Origin: Mycobacterium uberis
GTDB taxonomy: Bacteria > Actinomycetota > Actinomycetes > Mycobacteriales > Mycobacteriaceae
Assembly: GCF_003408705.1 (NCBI RefSeq)
Contig: NZ_QAYL01000002.1
Span: 124,001-188,000 of the forward strand
DNA: 64,000 bases
Direction: 5' to 3'
Shown piece after piece: positions 38,575 to 50,218 of the stretch. How positions within the stretch are numbered: position 1 is the stretch's first letter; each line of letters begins with the position of its first letter. Made by a program: the position numbers and the translations under genes. The notes below the pieces were generated by a model. The model made no database searches. It saw only the letters and a program-made list of their open reading frames with translations, and was not told where the DNA came from.

Positions 38575-41500
38575 GTGGCCAACATAAGCTCACCATTCGG
38601 GCAAAACGAATGGCTGGTCGAAGAGATGTACCGCAAGTTCCGCGACGACCCCTCCTCGGTCGATCCAAGCTGGCATGAATTCCTGGTTGACTATAACCCC
38701 GAATCAACCGCCGAACCGGTGTCTGCGGTCCCGACCTCCGCTGGTAGATACCCTTCGTCCACACCTCAAGCAAAGTCAGCCGCAGCCACTGAACAGGCAA
38801 CGAACAGGGCCAAACTCCCGGGCATCCCAGCGATAGCCAACGGGCCAGCCGGCCCTGTCGAAGGTGACGAATTGCAGGTACTGCGCGGTGCCGCCGCAGC
38901 GGTCGTCAAGAATATGTCCGCTTCACTGGACGTGCCAACGGCAACCAGCGTGCGAGCCGTCCCAGCCAAGCTGATGATCGACAATCGGACCATCATCAAC
39001 AACCAACTCAAGCGCAACCGCGGCGGGAAGATCTCCTTCACACATTTGCTGGGCTACGCCTTGGTGCAGGCGGTCAAGAAGTTCCCAAACATCAACCGGC
39101 ACTACGCGGAGATCTACGGCAAGCCCACCGCGGTGACGCCGGCCCACACCAATCTCGGCCTAGCGATCGACCTGCAAGGTAAAGACGGCAAGCGGTCCCT
39201 AGTGGTGGCCGGCATCAAGCGCTGTGACGAATTGCGCTTCGCGCAATTCGTCACAGCCTACGAAGATATCGTCCGCCGGGCCCGCGATGGCAAGCTAACC
39301 GCCGAAGACTTTGCCGGCGTTACGATCTCACTGACCAACCCCGGCACTATCGGCACCGTACATTCGGTGCCGCGGCTGATGGCTGGCCAGGGCGCTATCA
39401 TAGGCGTGGGCGCCATGGAATACCCTGCCGAACTTCAAGGCGCTAGCGCAGAACGCATCGCCGAATTGGGCATTGGCAAGTTGATCACCCTGACTTCGAC
39501 CTACGACCACCGCATCATCCAAGGCGCAGAATCAGGTGACTTCCTGCGCACAATCCATGAAATGCTACTCTCGGACAGCTTCTGGGACGAGATCTTCCGC
39601 GAGCTGTCGATCCCATATCTGCCGGTGCGCTGGCGCACCGACAACCCAGACTCGATCGTCGACAAGAACGCTCGTGTCATGGAGTTGATCGCAGCCTATC
39701 GCAACCGCGGCCATCTGATGGCCGACATCGATCCGCTGCGGTTGGATAACACCCGCTTCCGCAGTCATCCGGATCTCGACGTGCTGACCCACGGTCTGAC
39801 GCTGTGGGATCTGGATCGGGTATTCAAGGTCAACGGCTTTGGCGGGTGTGAACACAAGAAGCTGCGTGACGTGCTGGGCTTGCTTCGCGACGCCTACTGT
39901 CGCCATATCGGCGTGGAGTACACCCACATCCTCGACTCCGAACAACAGGAGTGGCTGCAACAGCGGGTCGAGACCAGGCACGTTAAACCTACTGTAGCCG
40001 AACAGAAATACATCCTGAGCAAGCTCAACGCGGCCGAAGCCTTTGAAACGTTCCTGCATACCAAGTACGTCGGGCAAAAGCGATTCTCACTAGAAGGCGC
40101 CGAAAGCGTCATCCCGATGATGGATGCGGCGATCGACCAATGCGCCGAACATGGCCTGGACGAAGTGGTCATCGGGATGCCGCACCGTGGCCGGCTCAAC
40201 GTGTTGGCCAACATCGTCGGCAAGCCATACTCACAAATATTCACCGAGTTCGAGGGCAATCTAAACCCGACACTGACACACGGCTCCGGCGATGTCAAAT
40301 ACCATCTCGGTGCTACCGGTTTGTATCTGCAAATGTTTGGCGACAACGACATTCAGGTATCGCTGACCGCCAACCCGTCACACCTAGAAGCCGTAGACCC
40401 AGTGCTCGAAGGTCTCGTCCGAGCCAAGCAAGACCTGCTCAGCAAGGATGTCGGCGACAACCAAGATGAAGTGTTTTCGGTGGTGCCGATGATGCTGCAC
40501 GGGGACGCGGCCTTCGCCGGCCAAGGAGTCGTGGCCGAGACGCTAAACCTAGCGAATCTGCCCGGTTACCGTGTCGGCGGCACCATTCATATCGTAGTCA
40601 ACAACCAGATCGGCTTCACTACCGCACCAGAATACTCCAGGTCCAGCGAATACTGCACGGATGTCGCCAAGATGGTCGGCGCGCCAATCTTCCACGTCAA
40701 TGGCGACGACCCGGAAGCCTGCGTGTGGGTAGCCAAACTGGCGGTGGACTTCCGGCAAAGGTTTAAGAAAGACGTCATCATCGACATGCTGTGCTACCGC
40801 CGGCGCGGGCATAACGAGGGCGACGATCCGTCGATGACCAACCCGTACATGTATGACGTTGTCGATACCAAGCGCGGCGCCCGTAAGAGCTACACCGAAG
40901 CCTTGATCGGCCGTGGCGACATTTCGATGAAGGAAGCCGAGGACGCGCTGCGCGACTACCAGGGTCAGCTGGAGCGAGTGTTCAACGAGGTCCGCGACCT
41001 GGAGAAATACGGCGCGCAGCCCAGTGAGTCGGTGGAGTCCAACCAGATGATCCCCGCGGGGCTGTCCACCGCGGTGGACAAAGCGCTGCTGGCCCGCATT
41101 GGCGATGCATTCCTGGCAGTACCAGAGGGTTTCACCGTGCACCCGCGAGTACAGCCGGTGCTCGAGAAGCGCCGGGAGATGGCCTACGAAGGCAAGATCG
41201 ACTGGGCTTTCGCCGAGTTACTGGCTCTAGGATCGCTGGTGGCTGAAGGCAAGCTAGTGCGTCTATCGGGCCAAGACACCAAGCGCGGCGCCTTCTCCCA
41301 ACGGCATTCAGTGATCATTGACCGCCACACCGGCGAGGAATTCACTCCGTTGCAGCTGCTGGCCCGCAACCCTGACGGCAGCCTGACCGGTGGCAAGTTC
41401 TTGGTCTACGACTCGCCGCTGTCGGAGTACGCCGCTGTTGGTTTCGAATATGGCTACACGGTGGGCAACCCGGATGCCGTGGTGCTGTGGGAGGCGCAGT

Positions 41501-42267
41501 TCGGCGACTTCGTCAACGGTGCACAGTCAATCATTGATGAATTCATCAGTTCCGGTGAGGCTAAGTGGGGACAATTATCGACGGTGGTACTGCTACTGCC
41601 GCACGGGCACGAGGGGCAGGGCCCCGACCACACCTCTGGTCGCATCGAACGCTTCCTGCAGTTGTGGGCGGAGGGCTCGATGACCATTGCGGTGCCGTCG
41701 ACTCCGTCAAACTACTTCCACTTGTTGCGCCGGCACGCTCTCGACGGTATTAAACGTCCGCTCATCGTGTTTACGCCCAAGTCGATGTTGCGCAACAAGG
41801 CCGCAGTCAGCGACATCAAGGACTTCACCGAGATCAAGTTCCGCTCAGTGTTGGAAGAACCCACCTACGAGGACGGTGTGGGCGACCGCAGCAAAGTCAC
41901 TCGAATCTTGCTGACGAGCGGCAAACTTTACTATGAGCTAGCCGCCCGCAAAGCCAAGGACAATCGGGACGATGTCGCGATCGTGCGCCTAGAGCAGCTT
42001 GCCCCGCTGCCGAAACGTCGACTGCGCGAAATTATCGAACGCTACGCCGGCGTCCAAGAGTTTTTCTGGGTACAGGAGGAGCCGGCCAACCAAGGCACGT
42101 GGCCGTCGGTAGGCCTGATCTTGCCTGAGCTGCTGCCTGACTTACTCTGCGGCATCAAGCGCATTTCACGCCGGGCGATGTCGGCCCCATCATCAGGTTC
42201 GTCGAAGGTGCATGCTGTCGAGCAACAGGAGATCCTCGACATAGCATTCAGTGAGAGACGCTGCTAA
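38575..42267 (+). CDS. kgd: Multifunctional 2-oxoglutarate metabolism enzyme Kgd (SucA)
   Basis: 1230 residues from the GTG at 38575 ([13 protein letters not shown]), one residue off the recalled 1231. The N-terminal segment is followed by a linker (about 40-100), then an acyltransferase (E2-like) domain with catalytic DHR (311-313). The thiamine-diphosphate E1 domain follows, with GDAAFAGQ (643-650) and NNQIGF (676-681). It makes succinic semialdehyde, succinyl groups or 2-hydroxy-3-oxoadipate from 2-oxoglutarate and feeds the TCA cycle together with lipoamide partners elsewhere. The extreme C-terminus ends SERRC in place of the usual short Ala-Phe-Gly end, and its TAA overlaps the next ATG (TAATG). 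All catalytic elements are intact. Confidence 0.95.
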   Translation: MANISSPFGQNEWLVEEMYRKFRDDPSSVDPSWHEFLVDYNPESTAEPVSAVPTSAGRYPSSTPQAKSAAATEQATNRAKLPGIPAIANGPAGPVEGDELQVLRGAAAAVVKNMSASLDVPTATSVRAVPAKLMIDNRTIINNQLKRNRGGKISFTHLLGYALVQAVKKFPNINRHYAEIYGKPTAVTPAHTNLGLAIDLQGKDGKRSLVVAGIKRCDELRFAQFVTAYEDIVRRARDGKLTAEDFAGVTISLTNPGTIGTVHSVPRLMAGQGAIIGVGAMEYPAELQGASAERIAELGIGKLITLTSTYDHRIIQGAESGDFLRTIHEMLLSDSFWDEIFRELSIPYLPVRWRTDNPDSIVDKNARVMELIAAYRNRGHLMADIDPLRLDNTRFRSHPDLDVLTHGLTLWDLDRVFKVNGFGGCEHKKLRDVLGLLRDAYCRHIGVEYTHILDSEQQEWLQQRVETRHVKPTVAEQKYILSKLNAAEAFETFLHTKYVGQKRFSLEGAESVIPMMDAAIDQCAEHGLDEVVIGMPHRGRLNVLANIVGKPYSQIFTEFEGNLNPTLTHGSGDVKYHLGATGLYLQMFGDNDIQVSLTANPSHLEAVDPVLEGLVRAKQDLLSKDVGDNQDEVFSVVPMMLHGDAAFAGQGVVAETLNLANLPGYRVGGTIHIVVNNQIGFTTAPEYSRSSEYCTDVAKMVGAPIFHVNGDDPEACVWVAKLAVDFRQRFKKDVIIDMLCYRRRGHNEGDDPSMTNPYMYDVVDTKRGARKSYTEALIGRGDISMKEAEDALRDYQGQLERVFNEVRDLEKYGAQPSESVESNQMIPAGLSTAVDKALLARIGDAFLAVPEGFTVHPRVQPVLEKRREMAYEGKIDWAFAELLALGSLVAEGKLVRLSGQDTKRGAFSQRHSVIIDRHTGEEFTPLQLLARNPDGSLTGGKFLVYDSPLSEYAAVGFEYGYTVGNPDAVVLWEAQFGDFVNGAQSIIDEFISSGEAKWGQLSTVVLLLPHGHEGQGPDHTSGRIERFLQLWAEGSMTIAVPSTPSNYFHLLRRHALDGIKRPLIVFTPKSMLRNKAAVSDIKDFTEIKFRSVLEEPTYEDGVGDRSKVTRILLTSGKLYYELAARKAKDNRDDVAIVRLEQLAPLPKRRLREIIERYAGVQEFFWVQEEPANQGTWPSVGLILPELLPDLLCGIKRISRRAMSAPSSGSSKVHAVEQQEILDIAFSERRC

Positions 42268-43091
42268 TGCAGGGGTTCACTGGCAAGGTCGCCGTTATCA
42301 CCGGCGCTGGTTCAGGTATCGGACAAGCCTTGGCTATCGAACTGGCCCGTTCGGATGCCAAGCTGGCGATCAGCGATGTCGACACCGAAGGGCTCGCGCA
42401 AACCGAAGAACAGCTGAAAGCGATCGGCGCGTCGGTCAAGACCGACCGACTCGACGTGACCGAACGCGACGCGTTCTTGGCTTATGCCGACGCGGTCAAC
42501 GAGCACTTCGGCAAAGTGAACCAGATCTACAACAACGCCGGCATTGCATTCACCGGAGATATCGAGGTCAGCCAGTTCAAGGACATCGAGCGGGTGATAG
42601 ACGTCGATTATTGGGGTGTGGTGAACGGTACTAAGGCGTTTCTTCCATATTTGATTGCCTCTGGAGATGGCCATATTATCAACGTCTCGAGCGTGTTCGG
42701 CTTGTTCTCGGTACCGGGGCAGGCAGCGTACAACTCAGCTAAGTTCGCTGTCCGCGGCTTCACCGAAGCGCTGCGCGAAGAGATGGCGCTGGCCGGCCAT
42801 CCGGTGAAAGTGACCATTGTGTACCCGGGCGGCATCAAAACCGCGATCGCCCGCAACGCCACCGCCGCCGAAGGAGTCGACGTGAGCAAGATGGCCAGCC
42901 GGTTCGACACGCGGGTGGCCCACACCAGCCCGCAGCGCGCTGCCCGGATCATCCTCAAAGCAGTGCACAAAAAGAAGGCACAAGTACTGGTCGGCCCGGA
43001 CGCCAAGATATTGAACATAGTGGCCCGTTTGGGAGGATCTAAATATCAACGGCTGTTCGCGCAAATGGCGAGCCGGCTTATCCCCCATTAA
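42267..43091 (+). CDS. Short-chain dehydrogenase (Rv1245c-like)
   Basis: 274 residues, classical SDR: TGAGSGIG at 12-19, NNAG at 89-92, Ser142, Tyr155 and Lys159 (YNSAK). Asp37 at the end of strand 2 (ISDVDTE) favours NAD over NADP. The C-terminal part (PQRAARIILKAVHKKKAQVLVG) matches mycobacterial lipid or steroid SDRs. The substrate is unknown. The ATG shares one base with the kgd stop, so it is probably cotranscribed and coupled to kgd. In M. tuberculosis a RelBE-type toxin-antitoxin pair separates the two genes; it is absent here. A possible terminator lies just after the stop. Confidence 0.9.
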   Translation: MQGFTGKVAVITGAGSGIGQALAIELARSDAKLAISDVDTEGLAQTEEQLKAIGASVKTDRLDVTERDAFLAYADAVNEHFGKVNQIYNNAGIAFTGDIEVSQFKDIERVIDVDYWGVVNGTKAFLPYLIASGDGHIINVSSVFGLFSVPGQAAYNSAKFAVRGFTEALREEMALAGHPVKVTIVYPGGIKTAIARNATAAEGVDVSKMASRFDTRVAHTSPQRAARIILKAVHKKKAQVLVGPDAKILNIVARLGGSKYQRLFAQMASRLIPH

Positions 43092-43099
43092 CACCAAAG

Positions 43100-43130
43100 C
43101 TGATGTTGCCGCTGGCACCGCCAACGTCAG
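43100..43130. terminator. Possible terminator hairpin between convergent SDR and lpqZ
   Basis: Arms ctgatgttg (43100-43108) and caacgtcag (43122-43130) pair with one G-T wobble around a GC-rich 13-base loop. The hairpin starts 9 bases after the SDR stop and lies before the end of the convergent lpqZ. No T run. Confidence 0.4.
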
Positions 43131-43246
43131 TCGTTACCACCCGGGACGCACGCATCCTGGTGACGATGCTTGCAGCGCTCGCTAAGGTGTGCAAGTGTAC
43201 GGCCCACACTGCGTGTCGCTTGTACGGACACTCGCTCTCGCGGCAA

Positions 43247-44098
43247 CTAATGGCCTAGTGGGTGTTCTGCCAACCACCCGTCGGCGACCACCTGCGGATC
43301 CGCGCCGTGTGCTACCTGGCGGCGCATCTCAGTCAGGGCGGCGGTGTCCAGCACACCAGCCACCTCGTTAACGGCCAGTAGTTGTCGATCCGTTAGCATG
43401 TTACGCCGATAGAGCGGCACCACGTTCTCAGCCTGGATCAGCGCGGCTTTGCCGTCGGCGAGCATAATCAGGTCGGCGGGGAGATCGGGGTTGGCGGTGG
43501 TGGTCCAGCCCACAGTCAACTGGCCGGCCAACAACTTACCGAACATCGTTGGATAATCAGGAAATTCACGCGCGGCGGGCAACCGGCACGAACCCACCGC
43601 CGCGGGGGTGTGGGCGCCAGCAACGATCCCGACGACCAGCCCGTTGCAGTGATGGGGTACTAGGCTCAACTCACTGCCACCCCAGGCCTTCGCGGTGCCC
43701 GAAGTCACGACCAGCGAAGGCTTGTCTTCGGCGGCAACGGTGTAGTCGCCAGCGGCGATACCCTCAGGCAGTGCGGAGACCATCGCGCGGTAGACCCAAG
43801 CGTCGGAAAGTACCGTTGTACCCGGCTGCAAAATCTGTAACACGTTGCCGGTAAATTCAGGGACGACAGTGAATCTGCCCGAATCCAAAGTCGCTATCGG
43901 GTCAGCGCTAACTTCACCTCGCGCACCGAAGCCGTATGACCGTAACGCCGCGACATAGATGGCGGCAAGCAGGGTAGACTCCAAATCGGGCTTAGATCCG
44001 ACAACCAACTCCGGTTGACGATCACCGGTGTCGGCCGAGCAACCGCCCGCAACAAACGCCCCAGCGAGCAGCAACGCCGACAGTCTACCGACCCTCAC
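43247..44098 (-). CDS. lpqZ: Substrate-binding lipoprotein LpqZ (OpuAC type)
   Basis: 283 residues, recalled Rv1244 length 286. The GTG at 44098 begins the signal peptide VRVGRLSALLLAGAFVAGGC, with lipobox AGGC and Cys20. The mature domain belongs to the glycine-betaine/choline/osmoprotectant-binding family (PELVVGSKPDLESTLLAAIY, then YTVAAEDKPSLVV and LLAGQLTVGWTTTANPDLP). No permease or ATPase gene is adjacent, so it either serves transporters elsewhere or has another envelope role. Upstream on the same strand is a decayed malic-enzyme gene whose last stop lies at 44095, overlapping the lpqZ start. That neighbour is not its usual one. Confidence 0.88.
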   Translation of the reverse strand: MRVGRLSALLLAGAFVAGGCSADTGDRQPELVVGSKPDLESTLLAAIYVAALRSYGFGARGEVSADPIATLDSGRFTVVPEFTGNVLQILQPGTTVLSDAWVYRAMVSALPEGIAAGDYTVAAEDKPSLVVTSGTAKAWGGSELSLVPHHCNGLVVGIVAGAHTPAAVGSCRLPAAREFPDYPTMFGKLLAGQLTVGWTTTANPDLPADLIMLADGKAALIQAENVVPLYRRNMLTDRQLLAVNEVAGVLDTAALTEMRRQVAHGADPQVVADGWLAEHPLGH

Positions 44099-45361
44099 TC
44101 CGCGGAATCTGACGCTTTTGATGCCAAGGCGACCGCTTTGGCAACCACTACCCCAACACGCAGCTCAGGACGATCCGGTCGCGGGCGAGGTCGTCGCTGG
44201 TGACACTGAAGATCACTTCGGCCGTGGCCATCATCATCTTTTCGGTGATCCGATGCGCTCCGACATTCAGCGAGCCAGGAAAAGCGAGCACGTCGTTGAT
44301 CTGGTTGCAGAAATTGCTGCGTCCGGTGACCATCACCGCTACATACATGGCGACAATGTCGGAAGTATATCTCCCGGTCCGAATTTGACAGCGCGAACAC
44401 AACCTCACTGGGCGTCATCGTGGCGATCAATTCTTCACCGATCAGGCCCGCTGACACCCCGAGGAACACGTCCACGCCGACGAGCGTCTCGGCCATGCTG
44501 CCGGTGAGACCGCCGAGGTTGGCGCGTCGCACCAAGTTGACCTTGACGCAATTCATGTCATCACGCCTAGTATACAGAATGTCACGCGAATCAAGCACAA
44601 TGATATCCGAAACGCTCGATGCTAGAAGGAGATTCATGCACATGACACCCGCAGCACCGACGCAGGACACCATCACCTGCAGCGCAGACATATCGCGCCC
44701 CAGTAACTTGGTCACACCCATCAAGGCGGTCTGCACGACGATCGCCGTGCCATGCTGGTCGTCGTACATCACCGAGTAGTCTAGCGCCTTGACAACCCAC
44801 CGTTCGGTTTCGAAGCAGCGCGGTGCGAAGATGTCCTCAAGGTTTACGGCACCTAACATTAGACGCAGCCGTGCCAGGATTTCGACGATCTCGTCGGGAT
44901 TCTTGGTGTCCAGGACGGTCAGGATCGCGCTAAGCCCGCCACATGCCCTGAACAGGGCGCACTTGCTTCCCATCGCCGACAGTGAAGCCACAGATCCGAT
45001 GTCACCAAGACCAAGTACGATACTGCTATCGCTGACGACGGCCACCAGCCGACTCGCCCAAGTGCAGCGGGTGGCTCGGGTGCGATCGGCGGCGATCGCA
45101 CCACTGACCTGCGCTATGCCTGAGGGGTAGGCGATTAACAACGTGCGTTGGCTGTCTAGCGGGTTTTTTGGTGCTACAGCTAGCCTTCCCGCCTAGGTGA
45201 GCCTGAAAGACCTCGCCGTCGATAACGATCTGCGGCAGCAAGTCGATTTTTGGCACGGGGTCGAGAGTACTGCAGACTTGGAACCACCTAGTCTGGCGCC
45301 AACAGCCGGCACGATCACCAACGAGACTGATATACTTCCCAAGCGGGGGGCTGTACCACAA
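44095..45361 (-). pseudogene. mez: Decayed NAD malic enzyme (mez-like)
   Basis: A long minus-strand frame from 45141 carries much of a malic enzyme: VLGLGDIGSVASLSAMGSK, then AVNLEDIFAPRCFE, MYDDQHGTAIVV and GAAGVMCMNLLLAS. The N-terminal part (KIDLLPQIVIDGEVFQAHLG) is in another frame from about 45240. The C-terminal part (NQINDVLAFPGSLNVGAHRI) is in a third frame after about 44385. Three frames and the missing first part show it is broken. The homologue lies elsewhere in M. tuberculosis (Rv2332). It occupies the place of the PE_PGRS gene expected beside lpqZ. Confidence 0.85.
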
Positions 45362-45367
45362 TAGCCA

Positions 45368-45794
45368 CTAGTCGTGCAAGGGGTTAATCCATCTGAGGCC
45401 GGTAAATTGGGTAAAGTCGGTGTCATTGGAATGGATCTCAGCGCAACATTCGATGCCGTACGCGGCCAATTGCACGCCGGTGATCAGTTTTCCGGCTGTA
45501 CTTAGCATCTCGAGCACACCCAACGCGATGTCCAGATGGCGCGACCCAGTGGTAAGTAGGTCCACGTTCGACTGGGAAAGCCATATAGTGCACATGGGCG
45601 ATCGCGTCCACGGTGGACAACGGCGCGGCAAGCACTGGTGGCGCAATCCATAAGAATCCGAATAACGCCGGATGGGTCAACCCGACTCGAGTAGGGCTGT
45701 TGACAGTATCTTCCCACCACGCATGCGCGCGCTGATGCTGCGGGAACCCAGTTATGACCGCGTAAAGCAGCAGATTAACGTCAGGGATGATCAC
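45368..45794 (-). pseudogene. vapC33: Frameshifted VapC33-type PIN toxin
   Basis: The GTG at 45794 opens VIIPDVNLLLYAVITGFPQH, with the first PIN Asp, followed by AHAWWEDTVNS and LTHPALFGFLW. Near 45605 the frame shifts. The rest (SNVDLLTTGSRHLDIALGVL, QLAAYGIECCAEIHSNDTDF) continues in another frame to 45368, including the second acidic cluster. The toxin is therefore inactive. Confidence 0.85.
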
Positions 45795-46056
45795 AGTTGC
45801 GCGCGATGTCCAGGATCCCCTCATCCTCCAGCTCGTCGACCAACCAGTTGAAGCCAGCAAGATCAAATACAAGCCGCACTGTAGCCTCATGCCGCTTCAG
45901 TCAATACAGCTGCTGACGTGCCATCTGCTGCGCCAATGCACTCCGCAACGCGTCATTGATGACGTGCTTCATGGTACAGCGTTCGCGATGAATCGCCTCT
46001 TCGACCAGACAGAAGACATCATCGTCTAACGTCAAGGTAGTGCGCACGGCAGTCAT
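45781..46056 (-). pseudogene. vapB33: VapB33-type antitoxin with nonsense codon
   Basis: MTAVRTTLTLDDDVFCLVEE begins at 46056 with the ribbon-helix-helix-like start of VapB proteins, followed by MKHVINDALRSALAQQ. A TGA then interrupts the frame at about 45901. It continues in frame as LKRHEATVRLVFDLAGFNWL and DELEDEGILDIARN to a stop at 45781, overlapping the vapC33 start. The single nonsense probably replaced an Arg codon. Confidence 0.8.
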
Positions 46057-46105
46057 CACGATATCTGCATAAGCGTGCTTCAAGACGGCGCGACTACACG
46101 GACGG

Positions 46106-47095
<990 letters not shown>

Positions 47096-47315
47096 TTCGG
47101 TTACTCCTTGATTGGAGAAGATCGGTATTGTGAGTTTCACTCTCGGATGAAACTAGGTCGAAACTAGCGCACCTCTGCCGGCCCAAGATTTTCGGTCCAG
47201 CAGTGCTAGTGTCCTCGAGCACTAGTCTGGCAAATCGTCGGTCCTCCGCTGTTCTGCCAGGATGCGTACCATAAAGCACCGCTGAATAACACCTGCGCTG
47301 CGATGGGAGGTTGAG

Positions 47316-48425
47316 ATGTTCCCGGGGTTTAACGCGTTGCCTGAAGCGCTAAGACCGGTCGCGAAGCCCCGACCACACGCGCCCCACGTACATCCGATTT
47401 TCCTCCCACCCACCGAACCCTTAGTAGACTGCGGTGTATATGTCGGAAGTAATCGGCTGCCCGGCAAATACACGACGTACGCCGCCGCACTGAGCAAGGT
47501 GCGCGAGATCGAACTAATGGGACACGAGGGATTCGTCTGGGTCGGATTACACGAACCTGACGCAAGCCACATGCAAAACGTCGCCGACGTTTTCGGCCTG
47601 CACCCATTGGCAGTCGAGGACGCCGTGCATGCCCATCAGCGGCCCAAGTTGGAGCGCTACGACAACACGTTGTTTCTGGTCCTGAAGACTGTCAATTATG
47701 TCCCACACGAATCGGTGGTGCTGGCCCGCCAGATCGTCGAAACCGGCGAGGTGATGATATTCGTCGGCAAAAATTTCGTTGTCACGGTCCGCCACGGCGA
47801 GCATGGTGCGCTGTCCGAGGTGCGTAAGCGGATGGATTCCGACCCCGAGCATCTGCGGCTGGGCCCGTACGCGATCATGCATGCCATCTCCGACTACGTG
47901 GTGGACCACTACTTGGCTGTGACCAATCTGATGGAAGACGATATTGACGCCATCGAGGAAGTGGCATTTACCCCCGGCCGCAGGCTAAACGTCGAGCCGA
48001 TTTACCTACTCAAGCGCGAGGTCGTCGAACTTCGCCGCTGTGTTGCTCCGCTCTCCTCCGCATTTCAGCGAATGCAAACGGATAACAAAGACTTGATCTC
48101 CAAGGAATTGCGTCGTTACCTGCGTGATGTCGCTGACCACCAGACCGAGGCTGCCGACCAGATCGCCAGCTACGACGACATGCTCAATTCACTAGTACAG
48201 GCTGCAGTGGCCCGCGTCGGGATGCAGCAGAGCAACGATATGCGCAAGATGGCAGCCTGGGCTGGTATCGTGGCGGTGCCCACCATGGTCGCCGCCATCT
48301 ACGGCATGAACTTCCGTTTCATGCCCGAGCTGAACTGGACGTGGAGTTACCCGGCGGCGATGGCCGGAATGACCATTGTCTGCCTGGTACTTTACTGGCA
48401 ATTCCGAAACAGGAACTGGCTTTAA
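47316..48425 (+). CDS. corA: Magnesium/cobalt transporter CorA
   Basis: 369 residues, full length. A large cytosolic N-terminal funnel domain (1-305, acidic and helical) is followed by two C-terminal transmembrane helices. The pore signature GMN is at 330-332 (IYGMNFRFMPEL), and the polypeptide ends FRNRNWL with the usual basic tail. Pentameric Mg2+/Co2+ channel in the inner membrane. The ATG has gggagg about 7 bases upstream. It is divergent from mdh. About 600 bases of non-coding DNA follow before sugC. No sign of decay. Confidence 0.95.
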   Translation: MFPGFNALPEALRPVAKPRPHAPHVHPIFLPPTEPLVDCGVYVGSNRLPGKYTTYAAALSKVREIELMGHEGFVWVGLHEPDASHMQNVADVFGLHPLAVEDAVHAHQRPKLERYDNTLFLVLKTVNYVPHESVVLARQIVETGEVMIFVGKNFVVTVRHGEHGALSEVRKRMDSDPEHLRLGPYAIMHAISDYVVDHYLAVTNLMEDDIDAIEEVAFTPGRRLNVEPIYLLKREVVELRRCVAPLSSAFQRMQTDNKDLISKELRRYLRDVADHQTEAADQIASYDDMLNSLVQAAVARVGMQQSNDMRKMAAWAGIVAVPTMVAAIYGMNFRFMPELNWTWSYPAAMAGMTIVCLVLYWQFRNRNWL

Positions 48426-49032
48426 CCCGGTAGACGATGCGTGCGACAGCTATGTTCCGTCAGTGATTTTGTACGGCAAGGCGATTCGGACTCAGCACGT
48501 CGAAGCTGCCACTATACACCATATCTGCCGCATGGCGTCGGCACCATTGAGCGACACCCAGGCCGCTCGAGTAACTGTCATAGGAGTCGCTGGACAGAAA
48601 GCGTACTGGATCTCGAAGGGGCGCTAGCGGTAGGTTAATGCTATCACTGCGACCCAACAGCACCGCAATGAACGACAACCGCCCCAATAGTCGCACCCAC
48701 AGCGGCGACCTAAGGTCGATCAACGCGTCCTCGACTAGCACCGCCAGGCTGTGCGCTAGCCCGGTTACCGGCCCGGGACCGCGCAGTCACAGCACGTGAG
48801 CCGTTCAACTGGTTAGCAAGAATCTCGATCGGATCAATCATCGAATAACTCGAGTACCACAACTACACATAATACAACAATCCGTTTACCCCAGAACAGA
48901 ATCGCAGCATCTCGATGAATTCGGTACCCAGTAACGTCACGTTCGCAGAATTGGTCTCGGCGGGTATGCCTGGGGAACCTGCCTGCGCGAACTTGCAGCA
49001 CAGGTATGCACATACTTGGGCCAGAGTATTTG
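48426..49032. other. Non-coding stretch between corA and sugC
   Basis: About 600 bases, no gene recognised. Short open frames on both strands have no family features. The sugC stop is at 49033, so this is the 3 prime flank of two converging units. I saw no strong hairpin. Confidence 0.5.
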
Positions 49033-50214
49033 TCACCGCGCATCAATCAGTGCAGGAAAGGTTAGATTCACTCCAGAGTCAGCATCGAAAACGGTAATTT
49101 TCGTTGTGTCGAAAGCTAACTCGATCGATTCTCCGACAACAACTTTTGACCCAGCAGGAACTCTTGCCACAAAATGATTTTCACTTGCTTCCGACTCAGC
49201 CGCTAGCGCGTCCAACTGAGCTGAATGCAGATCACAACCAGTGGTGGTGAAGTAAACGTATTTGTCTGCTCCCAGCGATTCAACCAAGTCAACCTTCGCC
49301 TCGAACGTCAACGCCGTGCCGCGTTGGTGTACATCGATCAACTTGGCGTCGGCCAGATGCTCGGGTCGCACCCCGACAATAACCCTGTCCGGCATTGGGT
49401 GCTGCCCGATCACCGTCTGGGCTTCCCGCAATAAAGCCAGCTCGCCGAAGGGTAAGGTCAGTCCGTTCGGCGTCAATGTGGCGGGGAAGAAATTCATCGC
49501 TGGCGAACCCATAAACCCCGCGACGAAGAGGTTAGCCGGACATTTATAAAGCTCGTCGGGTGTCCCAATCTGCTGTACGACACCGGAGTGCATGACCACC
49601 ACGCGATCTCCTAGCGTCATGGCCTCGGTCTGGTCGTGGGTGACATAGACGGTGGTGGTACCCAGCCTGCGTTGCAGTCGGGCGATCTCGCCACGCATCT
49701 GCACCCGCAGTTTGACATCCAAATTGGACAACGGCTCGTCCATCAAGAATGCTTTGGGATGGCGAACGACCGCCCTGCCCATCGCGACCCGCTGCCGCTG
49801 CCCGCCAGATAACTGCGCGGGCTTACGGTCCAGAAGATCGGTCAGATCAAGGATTCTGGCTGTCTCGGAAACCTTTTGCGCGATCTGTACTTTCTTCATC
49901 TTGGCCAGCGTCAGCGGGAACGCGATATTCTGCCGCACAGTCATATGTGGGTAAAGCGCGTAAGACTGGAACACCATCGCGATATCACGGTCCTTGGGCG
50001 CCTTCTCGTTCACCCGTTCACCACCGATACGTAACTCACCTGACGATATATCCTCAAGTCCAGCAATCATATTCAAAATCGTGGTCTTTCCGCAGCCGGA
50101 AGGCCCGACCAGGATAAGGAATTCTCCGTCGGCGATGGTGATGGACAGGTCGCGTACCGCCGTCGCGCCGTTGGAGTAATTCTTGTTGACATGCTCCAGT
50201 ACAATCTCAGCCAT
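49033..50214 (-). CDS. sugC: Trehalose ABC transporter ATPase SugC
   Basis: 393 residues, the normal length. Walker A GPSGCGKT (37-44), Q-loop FQSYALYPH near 82-90, signature LSGGQ (135-139), Walker B FLMDEP (Asp159, Glu160), and H-loop in THDQTEAMTLGD. A C-terminal TOBE/regulatory domain covers about 240-393. It energises the LpqY-SugA-SugB importer that recycles trehalose released from mycolate glycolipids. It starts at 50214, 4 bases after the sugB stop, as the last gene of a four-gene unit. Complete in every motif. Confidence 0.95.
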   Translation of the reverse strand: MAEIVLEHVNKNYSNGATAVRDLSITIADGEFLILVGPSGCGKTTILNMIAGLEDISSGELRIGGERVNEKAPKDRDIAMVFQSYALYPHMTVRQNIAFPLTLAKMKKVQIAQKVSETARILDLTDLLDRKPAQLSGGQRQRVAMGRAVVRHPKAFLMDEPLSNLDVKLRVQMRGEIARLQRRLGTTTVYVTHDQTEAMTLGDRVVVMHSGVVQQIGTPDELYKCPANLFVAGFMGSPAMNFFPATLTPNGLTLPFGELALLREAQTVIGQHPMPDRVIVGVRPEHLADAKLIDVHQRGTALTFEAKVDLVESLGADKYVYFTTTGCDLHSAQLDALAAESEASENHFVARVPAGSKVVVGESIELAFDTTKITVFDADSGVNLTFPALIDAR

Positions 50215-50218
50215 CGAG

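Noticed and set aside
44095-45141. 348-codon frame as a functional malic enzyme
   Set aside because: N- and C-terminal parts of the enzyme lie in other frames; the last ~95 codons are not malic-enzyme sequence.
48426-49032. Short frames between corA and sugC as small genes
   Set aside because: No Shine-Dalgarno, no family features, stops in all frames at short intervals.
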